A program made the translations under genes and the position numbers. A DNA stretch of 31,748 nucleotides. It comes from CAZTVF01 sp964616985 (lineage in GTDB: Bacteria > Planctomycetota > Phycisphaerae > SM23-33). The notes beneath the pieces are model-generated. The model was not told the DNA's origin, did no database searches, and saw nothing but the letters and a program-made list of their open reading frames with translations. Numbering within the stretch: the stretch's first letter is position 1; each line of letters opens with the position of its first letter. Shown here piece after piece: positions 6,131 through 16,000 of this stretch. The stretch spans positions 1 through 31,748 of the forward strand of contig CAZTVF010000063.1 in NCBI GenBank assembly GCA_964616985.1, read 5' to 3'.

Positions 6131-8428
6131 CTACTTCGACTCGTCCGCGGGCTTCGAACGCTCCTCGAGCTTGCCCAGCAGCGCCTTGGCCTTGGGGGCC
6201 ATCTTGGAGTTGGGATACTCCGCCAGCAGCTGCTCGGCCTTCTCGCGGGCCAGGCCCGTGTTGCCCATCGCGAAGCCCGCCACCGACCACTTCAGCAGCA
6301 TCTTGTCCAGGAAGCTCGCGTCGGGATAGTCCTGGAACACCTTCTCCATCATCTCGATGGCCCGGGCGAAGTCCTTGGTGTCGATGTAGTACTGGGCGAT
6401 GGCGTCCAGCGCGTCGCCCGCGCGGGCGCTGTCGGGGTACTGTTCGGCGCACTTCTGGTAGGCCAGCATGGCCCGGCTGAGCACGGGCGGCACGCCCTTC
6501 TTGGTCGCCTCGGCGCGGGCCGTGTCGTCCAGGATCTTGGCGATGTTGTACTGCGCCTCGGCCTTGAGCTCGCTCTTGGGCAGGTGCGTGATGGCGTCGA
6601 AGATGGTCATGGCCTCGGCCGACTCGTTGGCGTCGGTCTTGGCCACCGCGATCTTGAACAGCGCCTGGTCCACCAGGGTCGAGTCGGGGAACAGCTTGGT
6701 CAGCGTGCGGCAGACGTTGATGGCCTCGCCGAGCTTGTCCTGCACCAGCAGCAGGTCCCACTTCACGCTGAAGGCTTCCTCCACCAGCGTGCGGTCGAGG
6801 CTCGCCTTGAGCGAGACGGAGATGACTTCGTCGATGCGGTCGAGACCTTCCTGGGCCTTCTCGTACGCCTTCTGCACCAGGCCGACGTCCTTGAAGATGC
6901 CGCCGAGCTTCAGGAAGATCTTGCCTTCGATGAGGTTCTTGCGGGCCTTCTGCTCGATCTCACTGACGACGCGGTGCTCGATCTTCACGTCCTGGATCTG
7001 GCCGACGAGGATCTTCGCCAGCGCCTTCACGTCGCGCGGGTCCTTGCCCATCATGTGCAGCTCATCGACGTACTCGACGACGATGTCGTCGCCCTTGACG
7101 GCCGACAGCACCTCGTCGGCCTGGTCGACCTCGCTCTCGGTGGCGACCATCTTGGGGATGATCGAGCCGATGAAGATGCCGGTATGGACGTCGGTCTCGG
7201 TGATCGTTATCTCAATGGAGTCGCGGGTGCGGATCTCGTCATCGGGGCTGTCGGGCTCACCGGCGGCGGAGATTTCGCCCTCGGGCGTCTTCTTGACCTT
7301 GTACTGCGTCACGAGGCGGACCTTGAGCTTGTCCTTGGCGTCGGTGGTGTCGCGGTCGAGGTCCTTGAGCCGCATGAAGCACTCGGAGTCGGCAAAGACG
7401 CCCTTGACGTATTCGCGGTACGCGCCGTCGGTGAAGCCCACCGACGCCGTCGACACCAGGCGGATCGACACGTCCAGCTTCTGGTTGGTCGTGCCGCCGG
7501 AGGTGTTCTCATCGACATACTCCGCCGTCACCAGTTCGTCGCCCGTGAACTGCAGCACGCCGTCGCCCTTCTTGGGGGCGCCGGGGGCGGTCGGAAGCGA
7601 GCCGATGAAGAACTCGCGGATCTTGCCCAGCGGATCCATCGTGATGAATTCCTCGTCGCCGTCCTTGGTGCTCAGCTTGAGCTTGAAGCTCTCCTTGAGG
7701 CCCGAGAGCACCACCAGGTCCTTGTCGTACACCTTCACGTACAGGCGTTGCCCGCCCTCGGCCATCACCACGTCCTTGAGGTTGGCCGGCACGGAGGTGC
7801 CCACCATCTCCAGCGCCTCGATGGCCTTGCTCCAGCGGCCCTGCTTGAAATGGCACTGGCCGATGTAGTAGTAGGCCTCGTTGGCGTAGACGCTCCAGGG
7901 ATATTCGTTGGTGACCTTGCGGAACTCGACGAACGCCTTGTCGTAGTTGTCCTGAAGGAAGTAGCAGATGCCCACCTGGTAGAGGGCCTCGCCCTTCTCG
8001 TCGGCATCCTCGGAGGCCTCGAGCTGGCGCAGGTTGCGCACGGCCAGGTCGTACTTGCCCGACTTCATGTAGTGCCGCGCCAGGTACAGCCACGCCTTGA
8101 AGCGGGCCTTGGCCTTGGGGAACATCTGCGGCACGGAGGACAGGAGCTTGAGGCCGCGCTCCTCCTGCCCGCCCTCGACCAGTTCGACGCCGCGGTCGAA
8201 CATGCTCTTGGCCTTGTACTCGTTGGCGGCATCGGCGCCGGCGGCGTCGGAGGGCGCCGAGGCGGCCACGGGCCCAGGCGCCGGCGTGGCCTTGGCGGCG
8301 GGCTTGGCCTCGCGGGCGGGCTTGGGGGCCTTCTCATCGGCCGCCAGCGATGTGCGGACGATGGCCGTCGCCGCCACGCACACCAGCACCACGGCCAGGA
8401 TCCAACGCTTCTTCGACTGATATTTCAT
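6131..8428 (-). CDS. Secreted TPR protein with central beta-repeat domains
   Basis: This is a 765-residue protein. A signal peptide (KYQSKKRW, hydrophobic core, cleavage near ASLAA about residue 30) is followed by an Ala/Pro/Lys-rich spacer, TPR-like helices (about 70-225), two beta-rich repeats (about 220-305 and 355-465) and a second TPR block (about 470-750). The beta repeats carry DLDRDTTDAKDKLKVRL (from 356), ITITETDVHTGIFIGSIIP (near 416) and GDDIVVEYVDE (near 444), and match repeats in the 2690-residue protein upstream. TPRs include AMLAYQKCAEQYPDSARAGD. The start at 8428 was preferred over the in-frame ATG at 8455 because of AAGGA at ideal spacing and a better signal peptide; the 8455 start would overlap the upstream stop codon as ATGA. 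It is probably a periplasmic scaffold working with the neighbouring motor. Confidence 0.85.
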   Translation of the reverse strand: MKYQSKKRWILAVVLVCVAATAIVRTSLAADEKAPKPAREAKPAAKATPAPGPVAASAPSDAAGADAANEYKAKSMFDRGVELVEGGQEERGLKLLSSVPQMFPKAKARFKAWLYLARHYMKSGKYDLAVRNLRQLEASEDADEKGEALYQVGICYFLQDNYDKAFVEFRKVTNEYPWSVYANEAYYYIGQCHFKQGRWSKAIEALEMVGTSVPANLKDVVMAEGGQRLYVKVYDKDLVVLSGLKESFKLKLSTKDGDEEFITMDPLGKIREFFIGSLPTAPGAPKKGDGVLQFTGDELVTAEYVDENTSGGTTNQKLDVSIRLVSTASVGFTDGAYREYVKGVFADSECFMRLKDLDRDTTDAKDKLKVRLVTQYKVKKTPEGEISAAGEPDSPDDEIRTRDSIEITITETDVHTGIFIGSIIPKMVATESEVDQADEVLSAVKGDDIVVEYVDELHMMGKDPRDVKALAKILVGQIQDVKIEHRVVSEIEQKARKNLIEGKIFLKLGGIFKDVGLVQKAYEKAQEGLDRIDEVISVSLKASLDRTLVEEAFSVKWDLLLVQDKLGEAINVCRTLTKLFPDSTLVDQALFKIAVAKTDANESAEAMTIFDAITHLPKSELKAEAQYNIAKILDDTARAEATKKGVPPVLSRAMLAYQKCAEQYPDSARAGDALDAIAQYYIDTKDFARAIEMMEKVFQDYPDASFLDKMLLKWSVAGFAMGNTGLAREKAEQLLAEYPNSKMAPKAKALLGKLEERSKPADESK

Positions 8429-8435
8429 CGCATCA

Positions 8436-8440
8436 TCCTT
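8436..8440 (-). promoter_or_regulatory. Ribosome binding site deciding the 765-residue TPR start
   Basis: AAGGA on the minus strand lies 7 bases before the ATG at 8428. It lies inside the coding region that would follow the alternative ATG at 8455, which has no comparably placed site. It also lies just upstream of the preceding gene's stop codon (8452-8454) in transcript terms, so the two genes are near-contiguous. Confidence 0.5.
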
Positions 8441-8451
8441 CAGTATCGTGT

Positions 8452-10053
8452 TCATTCGTCGTCGTCCTTCAGCCCGCCGCCGGTGGCGATGTGATACTTT
8501 TCCAGCAGCTGGTGCGCCCGCGACGACTGCGGGCTCTTGGGATAGAGCTTCAGAATCCGCCGTGCCTGCGCGATCGTCTCTTTCTCGCGCTTGGCCCGGT
8601 CGTAGTAGGTCGCCTTCGTCCACGCCGCCTCGGGCGCATCGGGCGGGAACATGTTCTCGATCTCGTTGAGCTGCGTGATGGCCTGATCGAAGCGCCCCGC
8701 GCGGTAGTGGCACTCCTGGATGGCCCACAGCGTGCCCGGCGGCTTGTTGATGTCGGTGTAGAGCTTGATGGCCTTGTCGTACTCGCCCGTGCAGTCCTTG
8801 TAGATCCACGCGCGGGTCTCGCGGGCGCGGTTGCGGAGCGGCTCGTTGCCCATCCCCTCCACCATCTCCAGGTGGGCGATCGCGTCCTTCCACTTCTTCT
8901 GGTGGGCCAGGATGTCGTACTGCTTCCACGCGGCCGTGAACTTGTCGGAGATGAACGGCAGGAAGTAGCTCGCCCGGGCGTGGTCGCCCCAGTCGCACGC
9001 GCGGTCGATCAGCCACGACCACTTCGCGTCGGCGGCGGCCTTGTCGGGGATGGCCTTCACGAACGCCACCACCTCGGTGACCGCCTCTTCGAGTTCCTTC
9101 TTGTCCCGCACGCAGCCGCCCAGGAAATTCACGGCCGTGCTGTAGTAGCCCCAGATGTCGTTGTTCTTCTCGAACCAGGGCTTGGCGGCCTTGAAGTAGG
9201 CGTAGCAGGCCTTGAGGTCGTCCGGAAGCTTGGCCGCGTGTTCCTTGGCGTCGCGTTCCTTCTTGATCGGGTAGGTGTAGTTGTGCTGGCCCTGGCCGGT
9301 GGTGATGTTCCATGCGACGCTGACGATGTGCTGCGCCACGGCCGCCCGGATCTTCGCGTCGTTCTGCGTCTTGTCGTCCAGCCGCCAGCCGTCGTAGCCG
9401 GTGTAGTCGCGGGCGTAGAAGTACCACGCCGTCACGTCGTCGCGCGAGATGGCCGCCTCCTGCGCGTTGGAGCGGGCGAAATCACGCACCGCCTGCTTCC
9501 AGTACTTCACGGCGTTCTCGTACTCGCCCCGCTTCCACAGGTCGTCGGCCACCAGGCGCAGCGCCCCCGCCGACAGCGGGTGCTTCTGGTACTTCTCATT
9601 GTCGACCATGTCCTTGAGCGTGCGGAGGCCCTTGGCCGTGTCGCCGTTCTCCAGGTGCGCCACGCCCATCAGGTACATGGCCGGGGCGGCGTCTTCGATG
9701 GTGTCGCCGAAGTAGTCCAGCACCTCGTTGTACAACTTGACCGCCGCGAGGCGCGTCTTGGCCATGTGCAGGCTGTACGCCCGCATCAGCAGGATTCGCG
9801 AGACATTGGGCGACTCGGTGAACTGCTCCTTGAGCTTCTCAAACTCCGTCGCGGCGCCCTTGTAGTTCTTTTCGCGCAGCAGCCCGGCGGCCTTGTCGTA
9901 CTGGGCCCGCTCGAAGACGGCCATCTTCTTGTACCGCTCGGCCGAGAGCTCCCAGTTCCAGTCCGTCAGGGAAGGAGGCGCCGCGACGGCAGTGCGCGGA
10001 GCGCCCGCCAAGGCCGCCAGTACCACCGTGATGATGATCGTCCGCAACGTCAT
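8452..10053 (-). CDS. Secreted tetratricopeptide-repeat protein
   Basis: This is a 533-residue protein with a signal peptide (MTLRTIIITVVLAALAG, cleavage near AVAA about residue 24), so it is periplasmic. Helical repeats run through most of the length. Recognisable TPR units include AQYDKAAGLLREKNYKGAA, AMYLMGVAHLENGDTAKGLR, KRGEYENAVKYWKQAVRDFA and, near the end, AQARRILKLYPKSPQSSRAH. The middle (about 200-300) is less regular, with many aromatic residues. It starts four bases after the stop codon of the giant gene and runs directly into the next TPR gene, so all three are probably made from one transcript. A protein-protein scaffold role is inferred from the repeats. No catalytic motif is seen. 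Confidence 0.85.
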   Translation of the reverse strand: MTLRTIIITVVLAALAGAPRTAVAAPPSLTDWNWELSAERYKKMAVFERAQYDKAAGLLREKNYKGAATEFEKLKEQFTESPNVSRILLMRAYSLHMAKTRLAAVKLYNEVLDYFGDTIEDAAPAMYLMGVAHLENGDTAKGLRTLKDMVDNEKYQKHPLSAGALRLVADDLWKRGEYENAVKYWKQAVRDFARSNAQEAAISRDDVTAWYFYARDYTGYDGWRLDDKTQNDAKIRAAVAQHIVSVAWNITTGQGQHNYTYPIKKERDAKEHAAKLPDDLKACYAYFKAAKPWFEKNNDIWGYYSTAVNFLGGCVRDKKELEEAVTEVVAFVKAIPDKAAADAKWSWLIDRACDWGDHARASYFLPFISDKFTAAWKQYDILAHQKKWKDAIAHLEMVEGMGNEPLRNRARETRAWIYKDCTGEYDKAIKLYTDINKPPGTLWAIQECHYRAGRFDQAITQLNEIENMFPPDAPEAAWTKATYYDRAKREKETIAQARRILKLYPKSPQSSRAHQLLEKYHIATGGGLKDDDE

Positions 10054-10057
10054 CGGG

Positions 10058-13000
10058 CTATTCCTCGATCCTCGAGAAGGCCTCTTCGGTCAGGCGGCCA
10101 CGGGCGATCTTGGCCCACTTGCTGTCGGGATAATCCCACGTGAGCTTCTTGAACCACTGGTAGGCCTTCACGTTGTCGCGGGCCTTGAAGAAGCTGTCGG
10201 CCAGCCAGTACATGGCCTCGGGCCGGACTTCCTTGTCGTCGGGGTATTCGCTCACGGCCAGCTCGAACATGCGGATCGCCTCGCCGAACTCGTTGAGCTT
10301 GTAGTAGCACTGGGCGGCCAGGAACAGCGACTTGGACGCCAGCTTGTGGCCGGGCGTGCGCTGCTGGAAGCGGAAGAAGATCTTCCCGGCGACCTTGTAG
10401 TTCTGCTTCTTGTAGTAGTAGTTGCCCAGGCGGACGGTCGCATCGGCAACCTGCGGGCTGTCGGGATACACGTACGTGAGCTTGACGTATTCCTCGCAGG
10501 CCGAGTCGTAGTTCTCCATGCGTTCGAGGCAGATGGCCTTCTTGAACTGGCTGCGGGCGGCGAACTCCGACTCGCCGTACGTGCTGATCACGTGCGAGTA
10601 GCGGGCGATTGCTTCCTGGTTGTTGCCCAGCTCTTCCGACAGGTTGGCCAGCAGGAACTCGCCCTGCGCCGCCAGCGACGTGTTGGGGTAATCCTGGAGG
10701 GCTTCCTCGAGGATCTGCTTGCCCTTGGCGATCTCGTCCTTGGCTTCCTGATCGCGCTTGAGCTTGCGATGCTCCTTGGCCATTTCGAACAGGGCCTCGG
10801 CCATCAGGAAGCGGGTCTTGACGGCCATTTCCGGATCCTTGAACTGCTTGGAGAACAGGGCCAGTTCGCCGTCGGCGCCGAAGAAGACGCGGCCGTCAAC
10901 GGTGATCGTGCGCGGCGAGGGCGAGACCAGCGACTTCTGGTCGGTGTACTCGAACGTCACCTTGTCGCCGAAGTTGACGACGAGGGTGTCGACCGGGGCG
11001 GAGGTGGCCGCCGGGCCGGTGGCGGCCATGCGGGCGGGCCGGCTGGTGGCAATGCGCTTGACCGACGGGCCCGAGGCGGGCTGCGTGGTGGCGGCCTGGC
11101 CGCTGTATTCCGGCGACAGCATGCCGGTGAACACGCCGCTGTGGGCCAGCGTTTCGGTCAGCGTCATCTCGGTCTGGTCGCCCGAGGACGAACGCACCGT
11201 CACCTTCAGCTCGTCGCGATCGTCGGTGGTGTCGCGGTCGGGGTCGGCCACCTTGACGAAGAACTTCTCACCCAGGTGAATCGCTTCCATCTGGGCCGTG
11301 TAGCTCTGGTCCAGCAGTTCGATGCGGCCGTCGGACAGCAGGCGGACCTTCTGGCGGACGATCTCGTTGCTGTCGGCGTCCTTCACCTGAATCTGGATGA
11401 CGTCGCTGCCGGAGACCAGCAGCGTCGGCACGCGGTACTGCAGGCCGCGGGTATCTTCCTCGCGCTCGGCCCGGCTGGCGAACTGCTTCTCACCGGTGGT
11501 GACCATGTCGTCGATGGGGTCACCGGGGCTGCCGATCTGCAGGCGGATGACGCCCGCGAACGTGCCGTCGCGCAGCATCGTCTTGGCGTCCTGGCGGATC
11601 TGGCTCTGCAGCCGGATCGGGTACCCCTTCATGCGGGCGACCGATTCGACGCCCTCGATGTACATCGGCACTTCGAGGATGGCGGGCTTGCGCTTGTCGC
11701 GCTGGGCGGCCCGCAGCTCGGACTCCGCCGCGGCCTGGATCGTCAGGATGCTGCCCGAATTGAGCGCCATCTTGGGATAGTTCACTTCCAGCAGGAGCGG
11801 GGCCGAGACACTCACCTCGACGGCGGTGTCCTTGGTGGCCGGCTCGGAGGCCGGGCGCGACGCGGGGGCTTCCTTGGGGTCGCGGTACTCGGGGTGACGC
11901 GCGATGACCTGGTCCTTGTAGATGACGCCCATGTCCTTGTTCTTGAGCTTCATCTTGGCCAGCTTGGCCATTGCGTCTTCGCTCTTGTCTTCCACGGGGA
12001 TGACCGTGGTGCGGTAGACGAGCATCTTGGGGCCCGAGCGGCCGGCCTCGGTGAGGGTGTACGAACGCTCGATGGGGATGCCCGGGACGGTGTTCTCACG
12101 GTCGAGGTAGGAGGCGGTGATGATGTCGCCGGCCTTGACCTTGAGCGTGTCCTTCTCGGTCTTGCCGCCCAGCCGCAGCAGGGCCATGAACACGCCGCTG
12201 TGCTTGTGCATGACGTCGGTGCCGTTGATGGAAGTCTCGAGGGCCTTGAGCTTGACCTGCTCGCCGCTGGAGGTACGGACGGAGACCTCGATGACGTCGC
12301 GCTCGTCGGTGGCGTCCTCGTCATAGTCGGTGACGATCAGCATGAGCTGGTCGCCGCTGCGGCAGCGCATCGCCGGGCTGTACATGGCGCGGCGGTCCTG
12401 CTTGCCGACGAAGTCCTCGTACGCGACCTGGACGTCGCCGTTGATGAACGAGGCGTTGAGGTTGGCCGTCAGCAGAGGCGGCGCGTCGCCCAGGCGCTTG
12501 TCGTCGTTGTACGTCACGGTGATCTTGTCGCCGGGGGCGATTTCCAGCGTGCTGTTGGTCAGCCCGGTGGTGAAGTCGTTCTGGCAGGGCGTGATGGCCT
12601 TGCCCTTGTCGTCGCGGACCGTGAAGTCGCTGGCGGTGATGGCGTTGCCGGTGAAATCTTCGAACACCCACCGCAGGCGGCGCAGGCGGACGGGGTCGTT
12701 CAGCGTCGCCACCAGCGAGCCGTCCTTCACCGCGATCTTGCCCTTGGGACGCAGGTACTCGCCCAGCGACGGGTTGTCCTTGATGGAGAACAGGCTGGCG
12801 GGCATCGGCTCGTACGTGCCGTCATCCTTGGCCACCGACAGGATCACCTTGGAGGCCGGGCTGCCGTCGATCAGGAGGATCTCCAGCTTGTGCGCGCCCT
12901 TGACCAGGTCCACGCGCTTAGTCCACTCCAGCGTGGTCTTGTTCAGCGTGCCGCCCATGATCTGCAGGCCGTCGATGAACACGTACGCCGTCTGCCAGTC

Positions 13001-16000
13001 GTTCGGCGAGGGCGGCTGCGTGAACTTGAACTCCATCGCCCGGTCCTCGTTCAGCCAGAACATGCCGCGGATGCGGTTGGTCATCTGGCCGCTCTGGCCC
13101 TTGAGCGACGTATCGCTGCGGTCGAAAACGATGCCGTCCTGGTGATACTCCGACGACTTGGAAAGCTTCAGGTGGCGCATCATGGCCTCGGGCGAAGCGC
13201 CCGCGCCGCCGGCGGCGACTTCCACCGTCAGCCCGCCCTTCTGCGCGTCGGTCTTCTCCACCAGCGAGGCGATCTCCTCGAAGTCGTCGGCCAGCATGCC
13301 CAGCAGCACGGCCTGCTTGATCTGCTCGACGCCCTCGACCTTGATGGAGACTTCCTTGATCGGGTGAGAGGACATGGTGTCCACCTCGACCCACTTGGGC
13401 TTCTTGGCATCGGCCAGCGAGACCCACGGCAGCTTCTTGGCGTTGTTGATGAGGAAGCTCGCGTCGCGGCCCTCGGCCGTGTCCGACGCGTTGGCCTTAG
13501 GCAACGGGATGCCCGTGGGCACCACGCCGCGGAAGATGCCCGTGTGCTCGCCGGTCTCGACGAGGTCGAAGTTCTCGATCGCATCGCCCGAGCTGGTCCG
13601 CAGGGCGACGGTGAGCTTGTCGGCGGCGTCGCTGACGTCGCGGGCGAAGTCGGTGACCTGGACATAGATGCCGCCGCCGGGACGGACGGTGCGGCCGTCG
13701 CGCTGGGCCTCGTAGCGGCGGAGGTTGTCGGCCTGCTTCTCGCGGAGCTGCCGTTCCAGGGCGCGCTTCTCCTCTTCCTCTTCGGTGAGAATCTCGCCCG
13801 AGCTGGCCACCAGGCGGCCGGGGAAGCGGACTTCGAGGTTCTTGGGCGGGTAGTTCAGGTCGTTGACCTTCTGGAAGTTCGGGTCGATCTGGTAGCTCAC
13901 CACGTCGTCGCCGCGGATCTGAAGCACCAGGTCGTTCGCCTGCACCTTGCCGATGGCGGTGTTGATCTGGCCGACGAAGAGGTACTTGTCGGACGAACTG
14001 GGCATGAGGTTGATGAATTCGACGTCATTGCCCTTGGTCGTGCGGATGACCACCGGGATGGCCGAGCCGCCGCGGGCGACGCCCAGGTTCGTGTCCTGCA
14101 GCTTGAGCGTCAGGACGCGGCCGGGGATGACGACGGTGCTGAGGCGCGGGTCGCCGACCTTGACCTCGGTGTTCTGCAGGCCGCCGGGCAGGCGCAGGTT
14201 GAGCTCGCCTTCGAGGAAGGCGGCCTCGACGTGGTTGACCACGCGCTCCTTGACCTTCTTGAGGTAATCGCGCGAGGCCTTGTAGTCGGCCTGCAGGAAG
14301 GACATCTTGGCGTACAGGAAATACGCCTCGGCCTGGGTGGTGATGTTCTCGGAGTCGGTGAGGCGGCCCAACTGGCCCTCGGCCCCGCTGTAGTCCTTGG
14401 TCAGGATCAGCAGGTCGATCAGGTGGTACAGGGCGGCAGCGCCGGCCTCGGTCTTGTTGTAGCGCTTGTTGTTCCGCAGGCCCTCGTACTCGATGCGGGC
14501 CGAGTTGTAGTTCTCCATGTCCTTATAGATGTCGCCCTTGGCCAGCGTGATCTTGCCGGCGACCTCGGCCGACAGGTCCAGCTCGCGCGTCAGGACGCCG
14601 AAGGCGAGCTCGAGGCCCTCCTTGAGCATCTTCTGGCGGCGCATCTGCTCGATGCTCCAGGCGACGTATTCGGGGTCGAGGCTTTCCCAGTTGGGGGCCA
14701 GCAGCTTGAGCTTGCGCTCGGTGAGTTCCCACGCCTTGACCTCGTCGCCCAGCGACAGGGCCTGGGCGGCCAGGTGCAGGTCGTACGTGGCCTCGGTAGT
14801 CTTGACGGGAATCATGCCCGGGATGCCGCGGGCGGCCTTGGCCTTGATCACCAGCATCTGCTGATGGACCTTCTCCCAGGGCTTGTTGCGGCGCTCGATG
14901 GCGCCGATGAGGATGTACGCCAGCTCATTGGCGTTCTTGGTCTCCAGGGCCTTGGTCAGCGGCTGGATGCGGACGCGGAAGTTGGTTTCCCAGCTCATCT
15001 CGTAGCCCAGGGCGCCGGCGTAGAAGTTCACCAGGCGGGCGACGAGCGGCCAATTCTCGGCCTCGATGCCGTCCTTCACGACCATGTCGGCCAGCGAGAG
15101 CATGCCGCCGGGGCTGCCGGCGTCGTAGGGCGCGCCCGCCGCCAGCATGTGCACCAGCGTCGAGGCGAACGCCTTGGCGTCGGCCTTGATGGGCTCGTAT
15201 TCCTTCACCTCGCCGCTGAGCAGCGAAGCGACCTCGCCGTAAACGCGTTCCTGCACGACGTAGCCCGCCCAGGCATCCTTGGCGCCCTGCTCGGCCAGGG
15301 GCTTGAGCACCTTGAGCACGGTGTGCACGCTGCTGCCGGGCTGAAGGTTGGCGTCCTTCTCGCGGGGCAGGCTGACATACTTATAGATGTAGCTGATGGC
15401 GTTGAACTGCTCGGCCGGCGTCCGCTTGGCGACGGTCTTGAAGTACTCAGCCAGGTTCCTGGCCGCCTCGGCCGCATGGCCCGAACGCGAGTAGATGCCG
15501 TACACCGAGGCCTCGGTGGCGATGTCGTAGCTCTTGGCGGCCTCTTCCTCGGCCAGCAGGTAGTTGTACAACGCCGCCACCAGGGCGGGCGGCACCTTGT
15601 TCTCGGCGCTGGCCCAGGCGAACAACTGCGTGATGGCCGCCACCGCCTGTGCGCGGTCGGCGGGCTTGAAATCGGGCAGGGCCGCGAGGCGGGCCATCTC
15701 GGCGATGAAGACGCTGCGGTTGGAGTCCCACGAATCCTTCTGGCTCAGCACGTAGGCGAGGGCATTGCCGCAGCCCATCTTGTCGTAGACCTTGGCGAAG
15801 GGCGAGGCGGTGTTGCCCTTGGGGTTCACCGCAACGCAAAGGTTGCGCCAGATCGCATCCTTGCCGTTGCCGCTGAGGCCGCCGACATACTGCTGGGCCA
15901 TACCGAACAGCAGGCCCGGGCTCACCTGGCGGGCGCGGCTGGCGAGCTGGTCGAAGTAATTCTCGTTGGCGGCGCGCGGCAACCAGGCCTGGATCCAGGC

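Noticed and set aside
6131..9427. A 1098-codon frame suggesting a longer TPR protein
   Set aside because: The first 324 or so codons overlap the 533-residue TPR gene in another frame and lack TPR pattern. The signal peptide and ribosome binding site place the start at 8428.
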